A stretch of 64,000 nt of DNA, taken from Isoetes taiwanensis. Taxonomy: Eukaryota > Streptophyta > Lycopodiopsida > Isoetales > Isoetaceae. The stretch lies in contig JAJEKV010000027.1 of the NCBI GenBank assembly GCA_021234155.1, positions 9,746,716-9,810,715 on the forward strand, written 5' to 3'. The translations under genes were made by a program, and so were the position numbers. The notes under the pieces were generated by a model that saw only the letters and a program-made list of their open reading frames with translations, was not told where the DNA came from and did not search any database. This document shows, piece by piece, positions 34,028 to 44,908 of this stretch. Numbering within the stretch: the first letter of the stretch is position 1; each line of letters opens with the position of its first letter.

Positions 34028-35368
34028 TTACATTACAGAAGTCTTCTTCTTTTTCGGGCCACAGCCTTCAGGCCAACTGCGCTTGGCTACTGGTCGTCTT
34101 AAGCATGGATAAGTCTTCATAAGATCTGCATAACGTATTCCTTTAGTGTCTTGAAGAATAGTTTTCTTTTCAGCACCATTCTCTCCTAGCTTCTGGCCAT
34201 TAGCATAAGCTCTTCTCCCATCTGCAATAGTCTCAACCTGCCGTTCTTGTTGATGTATTGCATGTTGAACATAGGCCACCTCTGCACCAGCTTCTCTCGG
34301 GTTTATTGGTAACCCATTCTGAGATAGTGTATGATGCTCCAGAATCCAAGATGCATTTAGATCTGCATTCGAATCTTCTATATTCTTGCAATGTTCTGTT
34401 CTGGGAACGTCTTCTAGAAATTCATCGTTTTGAATACATGCATTTGAGCATTCATTTGGAATTGCCAATTTCTGCCAGAGGTCTTTCCATCTTGAAAACT
34501 GAAAGAAATACTTCAGATATGACATATATTCTGTGCTTCACAGCCATTTGCCTGCTGCCTGAAACAATCAAGGGAACTGTGCATCCGCTTCATATCCTGC
34601 CATACATCAGAGTCTTCTAATGCCCACTTCCACAGCCACTGCATTTCTTCCTCAAATTTGGCCTCTAAATCTGTGCCTTGATTCTTGAGAAAATCCCTGG
34701 GACATGAGTAAAATTCTACTCAATTCTTCTCAGGTTTCAAACTGATATGCTGGCTGTCTCTAATTACTGCCTCTATCTTCTGAAGCAGCTCTGGAGCGAT
34801 TTTCTCTTCCTGTGCTTGTGCTTTTTCTCTGATTGCTGCCACCAGGATTTTGATGTTCTGGCATGCAGACTGGATTCTGTCAGCCAACGACACTTGAAAT
34901 TCTGCTGCCGTTGCTAATTCTTCTTCAAAGAACTGGTCGGGATGGACTTCTACGGCATTTTCTTCAAACTGTGATTCTTCAACGACAATGGGGTTTGCCG
35001 TTATTTCCTCCTGTCCTCTTCCAGACATTTCTGAAATTCCAAATCCGACCCCATCATACAATAACTCGCAAAATCGCTTTCTTTTCAAGAAAGGTCTTCT
35101 TATGATGGTCTTCTACGACATCCTCCTCAGGCCCAGTTTCTTCAACGGCCATGCAATCCTGCCACTGACGTGCTTCAATTTGTCTTGAAGCCACTGCTTC
35201 TGCCTTGGAAATTTCGTTTGACTTGGAAATATCTGCATCAATTTGCATTATGACCCCATTGTTCTTCTGATTCTTCTGCTCTGGATCTTCTATTTGGACC
35301 CCATCAACCTGCTGCTCTGAGTCTTCTATCTGGACCCCATCAGCCGTATCTTTCTTCCTTTTCTTCAT
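34028..35368 (-). pseudogene. Element ORF, unit A copy (broken)
   Basis: Same gene as the intact 456-codon ORF of unit D. Indels around 35058-35100 shift the frame after the KTF motif. A TGA replaces a valine codon near 34720, and a deletion of about 29 bases near 34530 removes the AVLHN region. The C-terminal part (34028-34525) remains open and ends GPKKKKTSVM. Confidence 0.8.
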
Positions 35369-35435
35369 CTTCTCAGCATAAGGCTTATAAGAAATTCGAA
35401 TTCTTCTCTTTGCAGGTCCCTGGATCAGGGCTCCT

Positions 35436-35447
35436 GCTCTGATACCA
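35436..35447 (-). promoter_or_regulatory. Primer-binding site, unit A
   Basis: On the - strand TGGTATCAGAGC follows the end of LTR B directly. It is complementary to the 3' end of plant initiator Met-tRNA, the usual primer of Ty1/copia-type elements. Confidence 0.85.
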
Positions 35448-35637
35448 TGATAAAATATGGAGGAAGAACAAAATATGAATTGAACAGACTGGTTGGAACA
35501 GCCCCAACCATGGCTTACAGTTATACGTGCAGTTGTGGCTCTTGAGATGAGACGTGCCCTTTGGCTTGGATCGCCAACTTGGCAGTCTAGTCAGCCTGCC
35601 ACACGCACTTCTTGATCTTTAGATCATATCTTCAACA
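35448..35637 (-). repeat. LTR B (internal LTR)
   Basis: 190 bp, nearly identical to LTRs A and C. A private change gives AACCATGG where the others have AACCGTGG. It serves as 5' LTR of unit A and 3' LTR of the following units. Confidence 0.85.
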
Positions 35638-36124
35638 CTCCCCCTTGATCAATAGATCAATGGAAATGTAAGTCTAAATTCCCTTTTTATCCCCTAACAA
35701 CATATTCCTCCTTAAACTGCTCTCAACTGGAGCCATCCAAATGAGCTTGAAACTGCTCATCACTAGATGAACTAGAGGCAACTGTAGACTATTTTTAGAC
35801 TTCCCTTAGCAGTCAATCTACTCCCCCTTACTGCTCAACCTGAGCTCATCTAAGTGGCCATGTAAACTGCTCACCTTTCGATGGTCTAGGGAGTCCTCTA
35901 ACTGCATCTAGAAAGTTTAATTTAACTTTCTATCTATACCCCATTAAGGAGAACTGAAGATGCATGATTACATTGTACTGCATTTCTCCCCCTTAATCTT
36001 GCATCCGAAGATAACAAGATAAGACACTGGGTCCTCATCCACTCCTGGCTGGGTATACTTACTAATTTTTGTAACTAACTACTTACTAAGACCTTTAATT
36101 AACTCAATTAAATAGAGGCTTGGC

Positions 36125-37360
36125 TTACATTACAGAAGTCTTCTTCTTTTTCGGGCCACAGCCTTCAGGCCAACTGCGCTTGGCTACTGGTCGTCTTAAG
36201 CATGGATAAGTCTTCATAAGATCTGCATAACGTATTCCTTTAGTGTCTTGAAGAATAGTTTTCTTTTCAGCACCATTCTCTCCTAGCTTCTGGCCATTAG
36301 CATAAGCTCTTCTCCCATCTGCAATAGTCTCAACCTGCCGTTCTTGTTGATGTATTGCATGTTGAACATAGGCCACCTCTGCACCAGCTTCTCTCGGGTT
36401 TATTGGTAACCCATTCTGAGATAGTGTATGATGCTCCAGAATCCAAGATGCATTTAGATCTGCATTCGAATCTTCTATATTCTTGCAATGTTCTGTTCTG
36501 GGAACGTCTTCTAGAAATTCATCGTTTTGAATACATGCATTTGAGCATTCATTTGGAATTGCCAATTTCTGCCAGAGGTCTTTCCGTCTTGAAAACTGAA
36601 AGAAATACTTCAGATATGACATATATTCTGAGGCCGCATTATGCAATACTGCTCCCCCTGCTTCACAGCCATTTGCCTGCTGCCTGAAACAATCAAGGGA
36701 ACTGTGCATCTGCTTCATATCCTGCCATACATCAGAGTCTTCTCATGCCCACTTCCACAGCCACTGCATTTCTTCCTCAAATTTGGCCTCTAAATCTGTG
36801 CCTTGATTCTTGAGAAAATCCCTGGGACATGAGTAAAATTCTACTACATTCTTCTCAGGTTTCAAACTGATATGCTGGCTATCTCTAATTACTGCCTCTA
36901 TCTTCTGAAGCAGCTCTGGAGCGATTTTCTCTTCCTGTCTGATTGCTGCCACCAGGATTTTGATGTTCTGGCATGCAGACTGGATTCTGTCAGCCAACGA
37001 CACTTGAAATTCTGCTGCCGTTGCTAATTCTTCTTCAAAGAACTGGTCGGGATGGACTTCTACGGCATTTTCTTCAAACCGTGATTCTTCAACGGCAATG
37101 GGGTTTGCCGTTATTTCCTCCTGTCCTCTTCCAGACATTTCTGAAATTCCAAATCCGACCCCATCATACAATAACTCTGCAAAATCTGCTTTCTTTTCTG
37201 CAAAGGTCTTCTTATGATGGTCTTCTACGACATCCTCCTCAGGCCCGGTTTCTTCAACGGCCATGCAATCCTGCCGCTGACGTGCTTCAAATTGTCTTGA
37301 AGCCACTGCTTCTGCCTTGGAAATTTCGTTTGACTTGGAAATATCTGCATCAATTTGCAT
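36125..37360 (-). pseudogene. Element ORF, unit B copy (truncated, one stop)
   Basis: The reading starts at MQIDADIS, so about 46 N-terminal codons are missing. A TGA near 36742, where the other units read alanine-leucine (GCA TTA), splits it into 205- and 197-codon pieces. It also lacks the EKAQAQE segment found in unit D. There is no leader or LTR upstream, so it is unlikely to be transcribed from its own promoter. Confidence 0.8.
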
Positions 37361-37791
37361 TACGACAACATATTCCTCCTTAAACTGCTCTCAACTGGAG
37401 CCATCCAAATGAGCTTGAAACTGCTCATCACTAGATGAACTAGAGGCAACTGTAGACTATTTTTAGACTTCCCTTAGCAGTCAATCTACTCCCCCTTACT
37501 GCTCAACCTGAGCTCATCTAAGTGGCCATGTAAACTGCTCACCTTTCGATGGTCTAGGGAGCCTCTAACTGCATCTAGAAAGTTTAATTTAACTTTCTAT
37601 CTATACCCCATTAAGGAGAACTGAAGATGCATGATTACATTGTACTGCATTTCTCCCCCTTAATCTTGCATCCGAAGATAACAAGATAAGACACTGGGTC
37701 CTCATCCACTCCTGGCTGGGTATACTTACTAATTTTTGTAACTAACTACTTACTAAGACCTTTAATTAACTCAATTAAATAGAGGCTTGGC

Positions 37792-39023
37792 TTACATTAC
37801 AGAAGTCTTCTTCTTTTTCGGGCCACAGCCTTCAGGCCAACTGCGCTTGGCTACTAGTCGTCTTAAGCATGGATAAGTCTTCATAAGATCTGCATAACGT
37901 ATTCCTTTAGTGTCTTGAAGAATAGTTTTCTTTTCAGCACCATTCTCTCCTAGCTTCTGGCCATTAGCATAAGCTCTTCTCCCATCTGCAATAGTCTCAA
38001 CCTGCCGTTCTTGTTGCTGTATTGCATGTTGAACATAGGCCACCTCTGCACCAGCTTCTCTCGGGTTTATTGGTAACCCATTCTGAGATAGTGTATGATG
38101 CTCCAGAATCCAAGATGCATTTAGATATGCATTCGAATCTTCTATATTCTTGCAATGTTCTGTTCTGGGAACGTCTTCTAGAAATTCATCGTTTTGAATA
38201 CATGCATTTGAGCATTCATTTGGAATTGCCAATTTCTGCCAGAGGTCTTTCCGTCTTGAAAACTGAAAGAAATACTTCAGATATGACATATATTCTGAGG
38301 CCACATTATGCAATACTGCTCCCCCTGCTTCACAGCCATTTGCCTGCTGCCTGAAACAATCAAAGGAACTGTGCATCCGCTTCATATCCTGCCATACATC
38401 AGAGTCTTCTAATGCCCACTTCCACAGCCACTGCATTTCTTCCTCAAATTCGGCCTCTAAATCTGTGCCTTGATTCTTGAGAAAATCCCTGGGACATGAG
38501 TAAAATTCTACTACATTCTTCTCAGGTTTCAAACTGATATGCTGGCTATCTCTAATTACTGCCTCTATCTTCTGAAGCAGCTCTGGAGCGATTTTATCTT
38601 CCTGTCTGATTGCTGCCACCAGGATTTTGATGTTCGCATGCAACCGGATTACGTCCCAAACGACACTTGAAATTCTGCTGCCGTTGCTAATTCTTCTTCA
38701 AAGAACTGGTCGGGATGGACTTCTACGGCATTTTCTTCAAACCGTGATTCTTCAACGGCAATGGGGTTTGCCGTTATTTCCTCCTGTCCTCTTCCAGACA
38801 TTTCTGAAATTCCAAATCCGACCCCATCATACAATAACTCTGCAAAATCTGCTTTCTTTTCTGCAAAGGTCTTCTTATGATGGTCTTCTACGACATCCTC
38901 CTCAGGCCCGGTTTCTTCAACGGCCATGCAATCCTGCCGCTGACGTGCTTCAAATTGTCTTGAAGCCACTGCTTCTGCCTTGGAAATTTCGTTTGACTTG
39001 GAAATATCTGCATCAATTTGCAT
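37792..39023 (-). pseudogene. Element ORF, unit C copy (truncated, frameshifted)
   Basis: Begins at MQIDADIS like unit B, with the same upstream junction. A cluster of changes near 38635-38665 shifts the frame and separates a 124-codon piece from a 283-codon piece. The C-terminal half is otherwise intact. Confidence 0.8.
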
Positions 39024-39455
39024 TACGACAACATATTCCTCCTTAAACTGCTCTCAACTGGAGCCATCCAAATGAGCTTGAAACTGCTCATCACTAAATG
39101 AACTAGAGGCAACTGTAGACTATTTTTAGACTTCCCTTAGCAGTCAATCTACTCCCCCTTACTGCTCAACCTGAGCTCATCTAAGTGGCCATGTAAACTG
39201 CTCACCTTTCGATGGTCTAGGGAGTCCTCTAACTGCATCTAGAAAGTTTAATTTAACTTTCTATCTATACCCCATTAAGGAGAACTGAGGATGCATGATT
39301 ACATAGTACTGCATTTCTCCCCCTTAATCTTGCATCCGAAGATAACAAGATAAGACACTGGGTCCTCATCCACTCCTGGCTGGGTATACTTACTAATTTT
39401 TGTAACTAACTACTTACTAAGACCTTTAATTAACTCAATTAAATAGAGGCTTGGC

Positions 39456-40826
39456 TTACATTACAGAAGTCTTCTTCTTTTTCGGGCCACAGCCTTCAGG
39501 CCAACTGCGCTTGGCTACTAGTCGTCTTAAGCATGGATAAGTCTTCATAAGATTTGCATAACGTATTCCTTTAGTGTCTTGAAGAATAGTTTTCTTTTCA
39601 GCACCATTCTCTCCTAGCTTCTGGCCATTAGCATAAGCTCTTCTCCCATCTGCAATAGTCTCAACCTGCCGTTCTTGTTGCTGTATTGCATGTTGAACAT
39701 AGGCCACCTCTGCACCAGCTTCTCTCGGGTTTATTGGTAACCCATTCTGAGATAGTGTATGATGCTCCAGAATCCAAGATGCATTTAGATATGCATTCGA
39801 ATCTTCTATATTCTTGCAATGTTCTGTTCTGGGAACGTCTTCTAGAAATTCATCGTTTTGAATACATGCATTTGAGCATTCATTTGGAATTGCCAATTTC
39901 TGCCAGAGGTCTTTCCGTCTTGAAAACTGAAAGAAATACTTCAGATATGACATATATTCTGAGGCCACATTATGCAATACTGCTCCCCCTGCTTCACAGC
40001 CATTTGCCTGCTGCCTGAAACAATCAAAGGAACTGTGCATCCGCTTCATATCCTGCCATACATCAGAGTCTTCTAATGCCCACTTCCACAGCCACTGCAT
40101 TTCTTCCTCAAATTCGACCTCTAAATCTGTGCCTTGATTCTTGAGAAAATCCCTGGGACATGAGTAAAATTCTACTACATTCTTCTCAGGTTTCAAACTG
40201 ATATGCTGCCTGTCTCTAATTACTGCCTCTATCTTCTGAAGCAGCTCTGGAGCGATTTTCTCTTCCTGTGCTTGTGCTTTTTCTCTGATTGCTGCCACCA
40301 GGATTTTGATGTTCTGGCATGCAGACTGGATTCTGTCAGCCAACGACACTTGAAATTCTGCTGCCGTTGCTAATTCTTCTTCAAAGAACTGGTCGGGATG
40401 GACTTCTACGGCATTTTCTTCAAACTGTGATTCTTCAACGACAATGGGGTTTGCCGTTATTTCCTCCTGTCCTCTTCCAGACATTTCTGAAATTCCAAAT
40501 CCGACCCCATCATACAATAACTCTGCAAAATCTGCTTTCTTTTCTGCAAAGGTCTTCTTATGATGGTCTTCTACGACATCCTCCTCAGGCCCAGTTTCTT
40601 CAACGGCCATGCAATCCTGCCACTGACGTGCTTCAATTTGTCTTGAAGCCACTGCTTCTGCCTTGGAAATTTTGTTTGACTTGGAAATATCTGCATCAAT
40701 TTGCATTACGACCCCATTGTTCTTCTGATTCTTCTGCTCTGGATCTTCTATTTGGACCCCATCAACCTGCTGCTCTGAGTCTTCTATCTGGACCCCATCA
40801 GCCGTATCTTTCTTCCTTTTCTTCAT
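39456..40826 (-). CDS. 456-residue element protein, function unknown (intact copy)
   Basis: One open frame without introns, starting at an ATG 80 bases downstream of LTR C and 68 bases after the primer site. The start is lysine-rich (MKKRKKDTADG). Two similar DGVQIEDSEQ and DGVQIEDPEQ segments follow. The N-terminal half is strongly acidic and the middle is helical (EEEMQWLWKWALEDSDVWQD). The end is basic (GPKKKKTSVM), possibly a nuclear signal or nucleic-acid contact. I see no CCHC knuckle, protease, polymerase or integrase motif and do not recognise the family. It occupies the gag position and might be a diverged capsid-like or captured host protein. It is the only undamaged copy of the four. 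Confidence 0.75.
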   Translation of the reverse strand: MKKRKKDTADGVQIEDSEQQVDGVQIEDPEQKNQKNNGVVMQIDADISKSNKISKAEAVASRQIEARQWQDCMAVEETGPEEDVVEDHHKKTFAEKKADFAELLYDGVGFGISEMSGRGQEEITANPIVVEESQFEENAVEVHPDQFFEEELATAAEFQVSLADRIQSACQNIKILVAAIREKAQAQEEKIAPELLQKIEAVIRDRQHISLKPEKNVVEFYSCPRDFLKNQGTDLEVEFEEEMQWLWKWALEDSDVWQDMKRMHSSFDCFRQQANGCEAGGAVLHNVASEYMSYLKYFFQFSRRKDLWQKLAIPNECSNACIQNDEFLEDVPRTEHCKNIEDSNAYLNASWILEHHTLSQNGLPINPREAGAEVAYVQHAIQQQERQVETIADGRRAYANGQKLGENGAEKKTILQDTKGIRYANLMKTYPCLRRLVAKRSWPEGCGPKKKKTSVM

Positions 40827-40893
40827 CTTCTCAGCATAAGGCTTATAAGAAATTCGAATTCTTCTCTTTGCAGGTCCCTGGATCAGGGCTCCT

Positions 40894-40905
40894 GCTCTGA
40901 TACCA
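40894..40905 (-). promoter_or_regulatory. Primer-binding site, unit D
   Basis: TGGTATCAGAGC on the - strand adjoins the TATTTTATCA end of LTR C, as in unit A. Confidence 0.85.
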
Positions 40906-41096
40906 TGATAAAATATGGAGGAAGAACAAAATATGAATTGAACAGACTGGTTGGAACAGCCCCAACCGTGGCTTACAGTTATACGTGCAGTTGTGGCTCT
41001 TGAGATGAGACGTGCCCTTTGGCTTGGATCGCCAACTTGGCAGTCTAGTCAGCCTGCCACACGCACTTCTTGATCTATTAGATCATATCTTCAACA
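40906..41096 (-). repeat. LTR C (5' LTR of the array)
   Basis: 191 bp, one base longer than the others because of an extra A in CTATTAGATC. It should drive transcription of unit D and read through the array. Confidence 0.85.
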
Positions 41097-41101
41097 CTTG
41101 C
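41097..41101. repeat. Right 5-bp target-site duplication
   Basis: CTTGC, an exact copy of 33346-33350. Confidence 0.8.
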
Positions 41102-41838
41102 TCCCACTGGCTGTTTACAGAAGAAAATGCTTGTAAGATAATGTAAAGTGTGTTTGAGGGCAACACAATGAGAGTGTTTGGATGAGTTCAAGAATTGATT
41201 AAGTCTGCAACGGAAATAAGCAAGATCTCGTGAGAGAATATAGTGCCAATTCCTTGTAAAACAATAATCTGATTTGATAAACTGTTTACCGGTCTATATG
41301 AACAACTTTATGAGTTAGTAAAAGAAAACATGTTGTACTGCAACAATGTCTGTGAAACAACAAATCTAAACAAGTAGTTTTATGAAACCTTCTAAACACA
41401 CTTGTAGAAAACAGAGTATAGGACATGGCCTCTTATTATCATTTGTGAGCTGCAACCGCAAATTCCATAAAATGGCATGCAAATTGACATCTAATAAACC
41501 AAATTCTTCTTTTTTCTTTTGCTTTTGAATTGAAGAGAACACATGGAGACGGGAGAAATCAATAAATGTTACAAGGTTGCCAGATCATTTGAACAAATCA
41601 CCCATACTTGTGCGTTTCATCATGTGCACAAGTATTCCAAGTAGCAGGTACAATTGTGTAGGCCAAGTTATAGTTTATAATTCCCAATGTAGTAATTCAA
41701 CTCATTCACTTAGCTTCAAATTGAAGCATTAGTGACTAACAGGGAGTTTGATTTTACAAGAAATCACTATCCTATTGCTCTGATATAAAGCTCCTATAAA
41801 GGGATAAAAATTTAGGATAAAGGTAGATATAAATCTAC
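41102..41838. other. Intergenic between LTR array and CFAP77-like gene
   Basis: No gene seen. The part next to 41838 is expected to contain the 3' untranslated region of the CFAP77-like gene. Confidence 0.4.
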
Positions 41839-43139
41839 CTAATCCCTTTTTAAAGGAGTATGATTTACGTTGTCAATCCTTTTCGGTACGTTTTTAAATC
41901 TAGAGATGATAAACCTCTCTTTGGGAGGATCTTTATGCCATTTATGGTAAACTGAGTTTGCCAACAATTGGGAGCTCTTGTTAGGTCTTGGCACTATGAA
42001 TTTAGACGTCTCTGTTGGCACATCTATCTGATGACGATGCAAAGTTTGCATCTTGATCCAATCATTTCCATAAGCATTTTGCATCACTGCAAATAAATCT
42101 TCAGTCCTGAAAAGTAGACAATGCATATGTAAGTATAAAGGAACATAAGAGTTAACCATTTTATATATAATCCAACAACAAAACGATATGAACATGTCAT
42201 TATATGTTAAAAAATGGCCCAAATAAAACCATTGATAATTGCTAGGAAAAGAGTTTGTAGTAAATTAACATAAATGGTAACTTAACATACGGTGGCATTG
42301 GGCGCCCATATACAAAATCAGGATCTTCTTTGGATGGAAGATAATCATCTCCTCCCTACAATTCATAAGCAAGATAACACAGTATTAAATTCATTACTCA
42401 CATGGATTTGCTAGATTAGTTTAATCACATACAAGCCTTCTACTTATACGCAATCGTCTATAATTCTCATCTCTAAACTGGCGTTGATCTGGAGCTCGAA
42501 CAACATGCCTGACAAAAACAATGGTAGCATTAATGATTCACTTTGGTTATTACGCACAACAAACTTTAACTCACCTTCTAGGAGCGAGCTTATTCATCGC
42601 CTTAAAATCTGGGCCCTTCTTTGCGTCAGGGTCACCAACAAAATTTTGATGAATCATCACTGTTGACTAAATTTTGTGTTATATGTTGATACAATTCACT
42701 AAATGAAATATATAAGTTGAAGAATAGAATAGAATAGAATAGAATAGAATAGAATAGAATAGAATAGAATAGAATAGAATAGAATAGAATAGAATAGAAT
42801 AGAATAGAATAGAATAGAATAGAATAGATTTTTTTAAGTCCTCCTCAAATATTTAATAAAAGTTCAAATGATTACCCTCACGAACACCTTCTCCATACTC
42901 ATTACACATGCCATATATGTAATCCTCATCTGGAATAACTTCTGTTATGCGTTTGATCTACAAAAAGGAGAAAAATAGGTGACGCTACTTTGCCACAAAA
43001 GACTGCCATATATAAGGTGAGAACTTACAGCTCCAAGTATGGGCTTAACCAACAACGGATTTCTGGCACTGGATTTTCTGACCTCGCCCATTCTTGGGGA
43101 GTCATATTCGTCATAGAGTGCATTTGCTATGGTCGGCAT
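41839..43139 (-). CDS. CFAP77: CFAP77-like flagellar axoneme protein
   Basis: Six exons join in frame with GT-AG introns: 43139-43029, 42957-42876, 42659-42575, 42508-42433, 42355-42291, 42106-41839; 228 residues. The order of short motifs matches animal CFAP77 (DUF4483): NPLLVKPILG, then PDEDYIYG, an AMSHW-like VMIHQNF, PDFKAMNKLA, RQFRDENYRRLR, PDFVYGRPMPP, and DLFAVMQNAYGNDWI. Animal CFAP77 is a doublet-microtubule protein of motile cilia. In a plant it should act in sperm flagella. The C-terminal 65 residues (KWHKDPPKERF...) have no counterpart that I can recall. Start: first ATG of exon 1. Intron 2 carries a large AGAAT microsatellite. Identification is from remembered family patterns, not a search. 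Confidence 0.75.
42721..42827. repeat. (AGAAT)21 microsatellite in CFAP77 intron 2
   Basis: About 21 perfect AGAAT units, ending in AGATTTTTTTAAGTCC. It lies within the 216-bp intron between exons 2 and 3 and takes up half of it. Confidence 0.95.
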
Positions 43140-44376
43140 TATGTATGATTGATGTGTTTTTGATCAGGCATATGCTAATTATGTTGCCAAGCTTTACTTA
43201 GCATCAAGGAGGAAAATACATATCCAGCCAAACTCTTTTGTCTTGGAGCTTCCATGGTTGGCCTATAGCTGTAATTAAAATGAAGCCATAAATGACGTGA
43301 AATGAGCATGTTTGTCAATGCAATACATCATTCCTTCAAAAAGATATTTATCATATAAGCTATGAACATAATAAATAATATAACGCTAATAATCATAAAC
43401 TTCTCAAGCTTTTAATGGACAAAAAGAGAATTCAATAAAATGATAGCAATCAGCCTCAGTAAAAGGTAATTGAGGTATGGCATGTTCGAGTTACTAGATA
43501 TTAACTTGCATTCATGGGGCACTAGGTTTTGAATGAGGGGAATAAAATGTGACGGCCGTCATCAATTCCCTAAAATAGATGCAACTTGAAAACTGCAGAA
43601 TGTCATACATCAGAACCTATACCTTCGAATTTTTCTGAATTATCATTGGTATATACATATGAAGACGCCCATTCTGGACTGCCAAAGTTTCTGAAAGTTC
43701 TGCTAACATTCTGAAAGTTCAGATCTTCACAATTTTGCACGACTCCACTTGCCTGGAGCACGAGGTGCACAACAGTAGAATATTATAAGAAATGTAAATA
43801 TGTTTAGGAACCCACGAATCTAAGTCTGCTGAAAGAGATGTCAAGAGCTCCTTTCAGGTAGGTGCTAGCAATCAACATAAGCAAAGAGCATTGCATTTTA
43901 TGAGATTAGAACTCCACTTTTAATCCCGGCGGAGTTGCTCACTTCCACGCTTCATACACCTTTCTAACCTATAGGAAAGGGATATGTACTTCATGAATGA
44001 GTTTGGTCTGGTCTGCATAGAGAATAGACATAGTCACTGTTCTATGCATTTCCATTCAGCATACAATTCTTATCACCATAAATTCTGGAGACACATCATG
44101 ATCCTTATAGCCACAAAATCTTCCATTGTGGTTGCATGTTGTACATGTTCACCAGCTAAATTTGGATATAAGCCTTGGATATGGTCAGTGCTCCCAATAA
44201 ACATCCATTTTGGCCAATGCTTTGTCAGTGAAGGGATTGTGAATATGAGTTTGTTCATATATGGCACTAAAAAAGAGCACATTACATGGCAAATTTAAGT
44301 TCTTTGTACCGTAGCACAGCAGTCAATTGTACATATCAGCCTATGTATTATTCTAAGTAGTTGTTATGATACTTAC
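43140..44376. other. Region between CFAP77-like gene and upstream small gene
   Basis: Two - strand stretches look coding: about 43740-43625 (FQNVSRTFRNFGSPEWAS) and about 43270-43225 (YRPTMEAPRQKSLAGY). They could be further exons of the small gene upstream, but I could not join them with certainty. A repeated TCTGAAAGTTC motif occurs at about 43690. Confidence 0.3.
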
Positions 44377-44908
44377 TTAATACTGACTTGAGATCATGAC
44401 GAACTTATACGGAAGTGTACCCTCCACTGGAACACGTTCCCATGCATCTGTAATGAAGGAACAAATATAAGAGTGATTTGTTACAACAATAAGAATGCCC
44501 CACGCATTCTATAGAAGGCAAAATCGGTAGTTTATGAGTAGCTGGTACAGGGCCAGCTCTACGTTGCCTTTGCCCTAGACTTTTGGGTTTCAAAAAATGA
44601 TGTCCAGCAAGTGAATAAATAATTAAGTAAGAATAAAGATCCGGCAATACATTTCAGGGGCGAACATCACTACAAAAAAAAAAAATCTTGCATTGCAAGC
44701 TTTCAGGCATAAACCGCTGGGATAGACCTGAAATAGAAAATCAGTAAGAGAAGCTCTTACCTTTGCGGAGCTGCAATCTTCTTGTTTCGTGAGGCCGTCT
44801 CTGTCTATGGTTATCCGTGCCCACGAACAGAGGCGACGGTCCAGAACGGCCATCGAATTTTGAAGACCGTCCATTTTGAGTATCATGATCCAATGGCTTA
44901 AAGCGCAT
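44377..44908 (-). CDS. Small spliced gene, unknown function
   Basis: Exon 1 (44908-44761) starts at an ATG, encodes a basic, polar segment (RRPHETRRLQLRK) and ends at a GTAAGAG donor. Exon 2 (44447-44377), after a TTACAG acceptor, continues in frame as DAWERVPVEGTLPYKFVMIS and reaches a stop after SSQY, giving 72 residues. The gene could be longer: a GTATTAAG donor just before the stop would allow splicing to the coding-looking stretch near 43.7 kb. I do not recognise it. It lies upstream of the CFAP77-like gene in the same orientation. Confidence 0.35.

Larger units (their letters stand above)
33351..41096 (-). mobile_element. Composite non-autonomous LTR retroelement: 3 LTRs, 4 internal units
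   Basis: The order on the + axis is LTR (33351-33540), unit A (33541-35447), LTR (35448-35637), truncated unit B (35638-37366), truncated unit C (37367-39026), full unit D (39027-40905), LTR (40906-41096). The element reads on the - strand. LTRs begin TGTTGAAGAT and end TATTTTATCA, with a primer site matching the 3' end of initiator Met-tRNA. Units B and C lack the LTR and the first about 46 codons and share exactly the same junction, so they arose by one deletion-type join followed by tandem duplication. No protease, integrase or reverse transcriptase is present, so copying must have relied on another element. The outer CTTGC duplication shows that the whole is bounded as one insertion. Confidence 0.85.

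Noticed and set aside
40319-40900. A 193-codon + strand frame, with shorter parallels near 34.3, 36.4, 37.0, 38.0, 38.6 and 39.7 kb
   Set aside because: Antisense shadow of the element protein on the - strand. It recurs only because the units are repeated, and it lacks any domain.
33351-41096. Endogenous pararetrovirus, suggested by the Met-tRNA primer site
   Set aside because: True LTRs with TG...CA ends, a 5-bp target duplication and no movement, coat or polymerase gene; these are features of an LTR retroelement.
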